Source of the DNA: Actinomycetes bacterium
GTDB taxonomy: Bacteria; Actinomycetota; Acidimicrobiia; Acidimicrobiales; Microtrichaceae
Direction: 5' to 3'
NCBI GenBank assembly: GCA_023437745.1
Contig: JAEZFI010000024.1
Coordinates: 1 to 25,715, forward strand
DNA length: 25,715 nt
The notes beneath the pieces are model-generated. The model made no database searches. It saw only the letters and a list, made by a program, of their open reading frames with translations, and was not told the DNA's origin. Both the position numbers and the translations under genes were made by a program. Shown one piece after another: positions 22,688 to 25,715 of the stretch; the stretch's first letter is position 1, and each line of letters starts with the position of its first letter.

Positions 22688-23820
22688 TCCCGGGCACGTT
22701 CCTCGCACTGCGGGAGATGCGCCGGGCGCTCGTGCGGTTCGGGCTGCTCGTCGTCGCGGTCGGTCTGCTCGTGTTCCTCATCCTCACCCAGCAGGCGCTC
22801 CAGGACGGGCTGGTCAACTCGTTCGTCGGCGGGATCCGCAACCAGTCGGCCCCGGTCCTCGTCTACAGCGTCGACGCCCAGAAGACCCTCCAGGGCAGCG
22901 TCATCCCGCCGCCCCTCGAGGGCGCCGTGCGGAGCACCGACGGCGTGGGCGCAGCGGCGAAGCTGGGGCAGAGCACCTTCACCGTCGAGGTCGACGGCGC
23001 CGCCGAGTCGGACGCCGCGATCGTCGGCACCGACGATCCGGATCTGGGCCGGCCGTCCGCGCTGACCGCCGGCCGCGAACCGCGGTCCGCGGCGGAAGCG
23101 GTGGGCAGCGACGTCGACTTCGAGGTGGGCGATCAGGTGACGGTCGTGTCCGCCGCCGACGTCGCCGAGCCCGTGGCCCTCACGGTCGTCGGGCTCGCCG
23201 AGAACGTCCAGATCAGCGTGACGCCGACGCTCTTCACCGACTTCGCCACCTACGAGGCCGCCGTCCGCGCCGCCAACCCCGACGCCGCGGGGGTGCTCCC
23301 CAGCGCGATCGCCGTGCGGCCCGCCGACGGAGTGGGCACCGCCCAGCTCATCGATCGGATCCAGGAGGCGGCGCCCGAGGCGGAAGCGCTCACCCGGCAG
23401 CAGGCGGCCGACGAGTCGCCCGGGGTGGCGGCGGTGCGGCAGTCGTTCCAGATCATCTTCCTCCTCTACGGCCTCGTCGTCCCGCTCGTCACCGGGCTGT
23501 TCTTCCTGATCATCACGCTGCAGAAGGCGGGGTCGCTCGTGCTGCTCCGCGCGATGGGCGCACGGTCCGGTGTGCTGGCCGGTGCGCTCCTCGTGCAGGT
23601 GGGCATCGTCGTGATCCTCGGGCTGGCCGTGGGGATCGGCCTGTACACGCCCGTGTCCCAGGCGCGGCTGGGGTCGTTGGCCCTGGCGTTCGATCCGACG
23701 GCCGTGATCGTGTGGTCGATCCTGCTGCTGGTGCTCGGCTTCGTCAGCGCCGTGGTGTCGGTGCGGCGGGTCCTGAGGATCGATCCGATCGAGGCGACGA
23801 CCGGGGCGGGCGTCCGATGA
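22684..23820 (+). CDS. ABC transporter permease, FtsX/DevC-like (first of pair)
   Basis: 378 residues. The N-terminal helix (about 17-36, RFGLLVVAVGLLVFLILTQQ) is followed by a large extracytoplasmic domain (about 40-255, including LVYSVDAQKTLQGS). Three C-terminal helices follow (about 262-285, 297-325, 340-362), ending VRRVLRIDPIEA. This four-helix layout is the MacB/LolC/FtsX type, with DevC-like features. Such permeases move substrates from the periplasmic side or transmit ATPase strokes outward rather than carrying cargo through a channel. Coupled by ATGA to both the photolyase before it and the second permease after it. Confidence 0.88.
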   Translation: MIPGTFLALREMRRALVRFGLLVVAVGLLVFLILTQQALQDGLVNSFVGGIRNQSAPVLVYSVDAQKTLQGSVIPPPLEGAVRSTDGVGAAAKLGQSTFTVEVDGAAESDAAIVGTDDPDLGRPSALTAGREPRSAAEAVGSDVDFEVGDQVTVVSAADVAEPVALTVVGLAENVQISVTPTLFTDFATYEAAVRAANPDAAGVLPSAIAVRPADGVGTAQLIDRIQEAAPEAEALTRQQAADESPGVAAVRQSFQIIFLLYGLVVPLVTGLFFLIITLQKAGSLVLLRAMGARSGVLAGALLVQVGIVVILGLAVGIGLYTPVSQARLGSLALAFDPTAVIVWSILLLVLGFVSAVVSVRRVLRIDPIEATTGAGVR

Positions 23821-24926
23821 GGCTCGCCCTGCGGGAGCTGCGTCGCCGGCCCGGTCGCTTCGGGGTGGCCGCCGTGATCCTCACGCTCATCGCGCTCCTG
23901 CTCATGTTCCTGGGCGGGCTGCTCGACGGCCTGCTCGACTCGTCGACCGGTGCCTATCGGGCGCAGCAGGGCGACGTGCTCGTGTACTCCACGGCGTCGC
24001 GGGACTCGCTGGTCCGCAGCCGCATCACACCGGATCAGCGGGCGGCCATCGACGACGTCGAGGGCGTCGAGGCGACCGGCGGGTTGGGGAGCGTGCAGCT
24101 CGGTGCCCGCCGGGGCGACGAGCCCGATTCGCGTGACCTCCTCGCCACCGTGCTCTTCGGGTACGAGCTCGCACCGCGGGGCCTCCCTGCCGAACCTCCT
24201 CGCGCCGGCACCGTCATCGCCGACTCGGTGCTCCGGGCCGACGGGGTGGAGGAGGGCGACGTGCTCCTCCTCGGCCCCCAGCGATCCGAGGTGGAGGTCG
24301 TCGGGTTCGTCGAGGACACGCAGTACTCGGGGCAGGCGTCCCTGTGGGGTTCGCTGGACACCTGGCGGGAGGTGGCTGCCGCCAACCGCCCGGGGCAGGC
24401 CGCAGGGGAGGACATCGTCCAGGCCGTCGTCGTGCGGACCTCCGGGGCGTCCGTGATCGACGGCATCGAGTCCGCGACGGACGACGGCACCCATGCCCTC
24501 ACGCTCGCGGAGGCGACCGACGCGCTCCCCGGCGTGTCCCAGCAGCGCTCCACGTTCAACCAGATCATCGGCGTCACCGTGGTCGTCGCGCTCGTGGTCG
24601 TCGCGCTGTTCTTCGCGCTCATCACCGTGGAGCGGACGGCCCTCTACGGCATCCTCAAGGCGGTCGGTGCCTCGGGTCGCACGCTGTTCGGCGGCGTCGT
24701 CGCCCAGGCGGTGATCGTGACGCTCGTGGCCAGCCTCATCGGGGCCGGCGCGTCCCTCGTGCTGGACGCCGTCATCCCTGCGGGCTCCATCCCCTTCCAG
24801 ACGTCGCCCGGTCGGCTCGCCACCAGCGTGCTGCTGCTGCTCTTCGCCGCCGTCCTGGGCTGCGCGTTCTCGATGCGTCGAGTCCTTCGCATCGACCCCG
24901 CCTCTGCGATCGGCTCGGCGTCGTGA
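23817..24926 (+). CDS. ABC transporter permease, FtsX/DevC-like (second of pair)
   Basis: 369 residues with the same layout as its neighbour: basic N-terminus LRELRRRPGRFG, one helix (about 17-38, AAVILTLIALLLMFLGGLLD), an extracytoplasmic domain, then three C-terminal helices (from about residue 250, VTVVVALVVVALFFALITVE) and an end MRRVLRIDPASAI nearly identical to the first permease's end. The shared VLVYS and RRVLRIDP motifs imply ancient duplication and a heterodimer. ATGA overlap upstream. The ATPase gene follows after 43 bases. No membrane-fusion (DevB-like) partner is in the window. Confidence 0.88.
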   Translation: MRLALRELRRRPGRFGVAAVILTLIALLLMFLGGLLDGLLDSSTGAYRAQQGDVLVYSTASRDSLVRSRITPDQRAAIDDVEGVEATGGLGSVQLGARRGDEPDSRDLLATVLFGYELAPRGLPAEPPRAGTVIADSVLRADGVEEGDVLLLGPQRSEVEVVGFVEDTQYSGQASLWGSLDTWREVAAANRPGQAAGEDIVQAVVVRTSGASVIDGIESATDDGTHALTLAEATDALPGVSQQRSTFNQIIGVTVVVALVVVALFFALITVERTALYGILKAVGASGRTLFGGVVAQAVIVTLVASLIGAGASLVLDAVIPAGSIPFQTSPGRLATSVLLLLFAAVLGCAFSMRRVLRIDPASAIGSAS

Positions 24927-24969
24927 CGCCGACCCGTTCGCTGCCCGCCACGCGTCACCGGAGACCGAC

Positions 24970-25659
24970 ATGAGCAACGACGTGCCCGCCCTCGACATGG
25001 TGGGTGTCCGCAAGACCTACGAGGTCGGCGACGAGGAGGTCGTCGCCCTCGACCACGCCGACCTCACCGTCGAGGCGGGCGAGATCGTCGCGCTCGTCGG
25101 TCCGTCCGGATCCGGGAAGACCACCCTCTGCTCCATCGCCGGCGGGCTGCTGTCGGCGACGGACGGCACCGTGACCGTCGGGGGCGACGACATCTCGGAC
25201 TACTCGTCACGCCAGCTCACCGACTTCCGGCGCAACAAGGTCGGCTTCGTGTTCCAGACGGTGAACCTCGTGCCGTTCCTCACCGCCCGCGAGAACCTGA
25301 TGGTGGTCGACGAGCTGGCGGGGCGGCGCGGCCGCCGAGGCGACGCCCGGCAGCGTGCCGACCAGCTGCTCGAGGAGCTCGGCCTCGCGGACCGGGCCGA
25401 CAACCTGTCGTCGCAGCTGTCCGGCGGGCAGCGCCAGCGCGTCGCGATCGGGCGGTCGCTGATGAACGACCCGTCGCTCGTGCTGTTCGACGAGCCCACC
25501 TCGGCCCTCGACTCGAAGCTCGGCGACCAGGTCGTGAAGCTGATCCGCGACGAGATGAAGTCGCGGGGCACCGCAGCGATCATCGTCACCCACGACGAGC
25601 GCATCACCCACTACGCGGACCGCACCGTCCACATCGAGGACGGCCGGATCGACGCCTGA
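24970..25659 (+). CDS. ABC transporter ATPase, LolD/MacB-like
   Basis: 229 residues, stand-alone ATPase. Walker A GPSGSGKTT, Q-loop VFQTVNLVPFLT, signature LSGGQRQRVAIGR, Walker B LVLFDEPTSALD and H-loop IVTHDE. VFQxxNLxPxLTxxEN is typical of LolD/MacB-type ATPases that pair with FtsX-type permeases, so it should power the two permeases before it. ATG 24970 has a GGAGA sequence 5 bases upstream. The full gene is present, ending 14 bases before the anomalous terminal G/C run. Confidence 0.93.
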   Translation: MSNDVPALDMVGVRKTYEVGDEEVVALDHADLTVEAGEIVALVGPSGSGKTTLCSIAGGLLSATDGTVTVGGDDISDYSSRQLTDFRRNKVGFVFQTVNLVPFLTARENLMVVDELAGRRGRRGDARQRADQLLEELGLADRADNLSSQLSGGQRQRVAIGRSLMNDPSLVLFDEPTSALDSKLGDQVVKLIRDEMKSRGTAAIIVTHDERITHYADRTVHIEDGRIDA

Positions 25660-25672
25660 CGACCCGTTTCGT

Positions 25673-25715
25673 GGGGGGGGGGGGGGGGGCCGCGCGGGCC
25701 CCCCCCCCCCCCCCC
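25673..25715. other. G17 / C17 homopolymer end, likely assembly artefact
   Basis: A run of 17 G (25673-25689), a 9-base CCGCGCGGG core, then 17 C to the last base. Nothing like it occurs elsewhere in the window. Paired poly-G and poly-C at a contig tip is typical of low-signal sequencing poly-G reads assembled on both strands. A real hairpin cannot be excluded. Confidence 0.7.

Overview
The window is high-GC DNA with a strong G/C preference at third codon positions. It carries actinobacterial hallmarks: an F420-type luciferase-like oxidoreductase, DesK/NarL-type two-component pairs, a PspC-domain histidine kinase, and frequent GTG starts with ATGA or GTGA gene overlaps. I infer a member of the Actinomycetota, possibly Acidimicrobiia-like; the sequence alone does not fix the genus. 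The window ends in a G17...C17 run that looks like an assembly artefact at a contig edge.

Region 1 (1-3168) looks accessory and uses less G/C at third codon positions than the rest. It holds the last codons of an IS110-family transposase, a CoiA-like nuclease gene whose 3' end runs into the IS end, a small secreted protein with a good sigma70-like promoter, and an HTH/SEC-C zinc-motif protein. It abuts the 3' end of a tRNA-Ala(TGC) gene, a classic island integration point.

Region 2 (3169-10170) holds the tRNA and a tightly packed leftward run: GAF/DesK-type histidine kinase, NarL-type regulator, a tiny membrane protein, a beta-lactamase-fold serine hydrolase and prfC (release factor 3). The hydrolase and prfC share a TAGTG junction, and a strong 12-bp hairpin closes the run. 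A membrane-bound GGDEF diguanylate cyclase is transcribed divergently from the kinase.

Region 3 (10183-14257) is a PspC-based envelope-stress module. A leftward PspC-domain histidine kinase overlaps its LuxR-type regulator. The divergent operon encodes a PspC/multi-TM/beta-rich protein (LiaF/toastrack-like) with a ten-proline run and an unusual extracellular tail, plus a two-TM partner. An inverted repeat in the divergent promoter region is a candidate operator. This is the best candidate for an interesting system.

Region 4 (14263-19275) contains an APH-fold kinase that converges on and overlaps xseB, then xseA-xseB (exonuclease VII), an SDR dehydrogenase, an unrecognised membrane-anchored protein and a luciferase-like oxidoreductase coupled to the upstream ABC exporter.

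Region 5 (19272-25659) has that half-size ABC exporter going left. Going right are a DNA photolyase and two FtsX-type permeases joined by ATGA overlaps, followed by a LolD-like ATPase: a photolyase and an ABC export complex in one apparent operon.
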